Shown in pieces: positions 62,431-64,000 of a stretch of 64,000 nucleotides of DNA. Where the stretch lies: positions 18,873,501 to 18,937,500 of the forward strand of contig JASWHV010000011.1 in the NCBI GenBank assembly GCA_030760725.1, in the 5' to 3' direction. Numbering within the stretch: the stretch's first letter is position 1; the number at the start of each line of letters is the position of its first letter. The translations under genes were made by a program, and so were the position numbers. The stretch is from Neostapfia colusana. Its lineage: Eukaryota; Streptophyta; Magnoliopsida; Poales; Poaceae. Below the pieces are notes generated by a model, which had not been told where the DNA came from, did no database searches, and was given only the letters and a program-made list of their open reading frames with translations.

Positions 62431-64000
62431 CAGACTTATTCATCCGGTGGAGTAAAATGGGTGCTAGATAGTGGATGCACAAATCACATGACAGGAGAAA
62501 GAAGAATGTTCATGGAATATGAAGAAAATGAAGATCCAAACGAGGGCATTTATTTTGGTGATAATAGTCAAGGAAAAGTGCTTGGTACCGGTAAAATTGC
62601 AATTTCATCACAACATACTCTCTCTCTCATGTTTTACACGTTGACTCTTTGGATTATAACCTTTTGTCCATATCTCAATTATGTGACAAGGGTTATAATT
62701 GTTTATTCACTAATGAGGGTGTGACTGTCTCTAGAAGGAGTGATAACTCAATTGCATTCAAGGGTGTGTTGAAGGGAAAACTTTATCTAGTTGACTTCAA
62801 CAAAGATAAAGCCGAACTTGACACATGCTTGATTGCAAAGACCAACATGGGTTGGCTGTGGCATAGACGGCTAGCACATGTTGGTATGAGGAATCTTCAA
62901 AAACTCCTCAAAGGCAATCACATCCGAGGTTTAAAGGATGTTGTTTTTGAGAAAGACAGGCCGTGTAGAGCATGTCAAGCAGGGAAGCAAGTAGGAGCAT
63001 CCCATCCCGCGAAAAATGTCATGACTACAACAAGACCGCTTGAGATCCTCCACATGGATCTATTCGGTCCAATTGCTTACATAAGCATAGGCGGTAATAA
63101 ATATGGTCTAGTCATTGTTCATGATTTTTTACGCTTCACGTGGGTTTTCTTTTTGCATGATAAAACAAAAACTCAAGGAACCCTCAAGAAGTTCATCAAG
63201 CGTGCCTAAAATGAATTCTCATTGAAGATCAAGAACATACGAAGTGACAATGGAACAGAATTCAAGAACACCCAAGTTGAGAAGTATCTAGATGAAGAAG
63301 GAATAAAGCACGAATTTTCAGCACCATATACTCCTCAACAAAACGGAGTAGCCGAAAGGAAGAACAGGACTCTCATTGAGATGACAAGGACAATGCTCGA
63401 TGAATACAAGACTTTGGACAGGTTTTGGGCTGAAGCGGTTAACACCGCTTGTCACGCCATAAACCGACTATATCTTCATCAGTTGCTCAAGAAAACCTCA
63501 TATGAACTACTCACGGGTAACAAGCCAAATATTTCATATTTTTGAGTTTTTGGTTCAAAATGTTACATTTTAAACAAGAAGCCAAGGGCTTCAAAGTTTG
63601 CTTCGAAGTCCGATGAAGGTTTCCTACTTGGCTATGATTCAAACTCCTACGCTTATCGTGTCTTCAACAAAACCTCTAGACTTGTTCAAGTAGCACGTGA
63701 CGTAGTGTTCGATGAAACTAACGGCTCTCAAGAAGAGCAAGTTGATCAGTGTGTGCTAGATCAAGAAGAAGCTCCATGCCAAGCATTGAGAAGAATGGCA
63801 TTGGGCGATGTTCGACCACAAGTGCCAACTTGAAGAAAATGAACCACAAATGGAGGAAAATGATCAAGGGGGAGCTTCCATACAAGATCAACCTCAAGAA
63901 AATCAAGAAGACCAAAACATCAATGAGGGCAACTATCCATGGGAGAAGAAGATGATAATGAAGATTCAAGACCACAAGTGCCACATCCAAGAGTACACCA
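62431..64000 (+). pseudogene. E6 pol, first part (protease region - integrase), decayed, runs off window
   Basis: This starts after a splice-acceptor-like TTGTTTTTTGCAG (62421-62433). The protease motif LDSGCTNHMTG is near 62464. A frame change lies between 62600 and 62660. A GAG-pre-integrase zinc segment (HRRLAHVGM...CRACQ) and the integrase core to 63206 follow. TAA at 63207-63209 breaks it; the core resumes 63222-63545 with SDNGTE and VAERKN, and a TGA follows at 63543-63545. Further stops come after 63830. No RT is reached before the window ends. The coding order matches E7. Confidence 0.85.

Larger units (their letters stand above)
46821..64000 (+). mobile_element. E6 Sirevirus-like copia element (outer), incomplete at window edge
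   Basis: The 5' LTR is 46821-48143 (TGAAAGTGCATCTAGGC to ATTCA), with a tRNA-Met primer site at 48146-48157, gag from 48197, pol from 62431, continuing past 64000. E7 is inserted in gag. Gene order (gag, integrase before RT) marks it as Ty1/copia. The LTR start and end wording, the palindrome array and the long coiled-coil gag suggest the Sirevirus lineage. Several frameshifts and stops mark it as old. Confidence 0.9.

Overview
The window is nuclear DNA of a flowering plant, most probably a grass. It consists almost entirely of nested LTR retrotransposons. The evidence is long LTRs with TG...CA ends and 5-bp target duplications, primer-binding sites matching plant initiator tRNA-Met (TGGTATCAGAGC), chromodomain-type Ty3/gypsy polyproteins, Sirevirus-type Ty1/copia elements, and a Tat-lineage element with an antisense extra ORF of the kind common in grasses. 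I see no rRNA, tRNA, CRISPR or convincing intact host gene. The only non-retroelement stretch of any size is about 40370-42555.

Left block (1-40369). An old, internally deleted Tat-like gypsy element (E1) lies on the minus strand. Its 5' LTR is at about 39107-40369, its gag remnant at 37391-39053, its gag tail fused to an integrase C-terminus at 9518-10039, and its 3' LTR runs off the left edge (1-231). E1 carries a decayed extra ORF on the opposite strand (4929-7792). Two insertions split E1. E2 is a 4.1-kb solo LTR (835-4927, duplication CATGT) that landed on the start codon of the extra ORF. E3 is a chromodomain-type gypsy element (10040-37390, plus strand) with 3.3-3.4-kb LTRs, an intact 256-codon ORF0 and a broken gag-pol. 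E3 is itself split inside its reverse transcriptase by E4 (16436-31252, minus strand, duplication TATTT), a young element with 4.34-kb LTRs and an uninterrupted 1512-codon gag-pol. E2 and E4 belong to the same LTR family.

Right block (42618-64000). A second Tat-type LTR fragment (42618-43636) joins directly to a decayed minus-strand gypsy gag-pol (E5) whose 5' LTR starts at 46181. A Sirevirus-like copia element (E6, from 46821 past the right edge) sits in that LTR. A second, younger Sirevirus-like element (E7, 49437-61293, duplication GAAGC) sits in the gag gene of E6. E7 has gag, a pol with one nonsense codon, and a third 'env-position' ORF.

Most notable observations: (1) ORF0 of E3 begins with a gapless mimic of the histone H3 tail, including the eight residues around K9; (2) an LTR hairpin shared by E2 and E4 has three compensatory base-pair changes in its stem and an unchanged 27-nt loop; (3) splice-acceptor-like sequences sit exactly at the gag/pol boundary of both Sirevirus elements and before ORF0 of E3; (4) an LTR-like palindrome array lies upstream of the third ORF of E7; (5) the Tat LTR carries an array of CACGTG boxes. 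Family names come from recognised motifs and layout, not from database searches.
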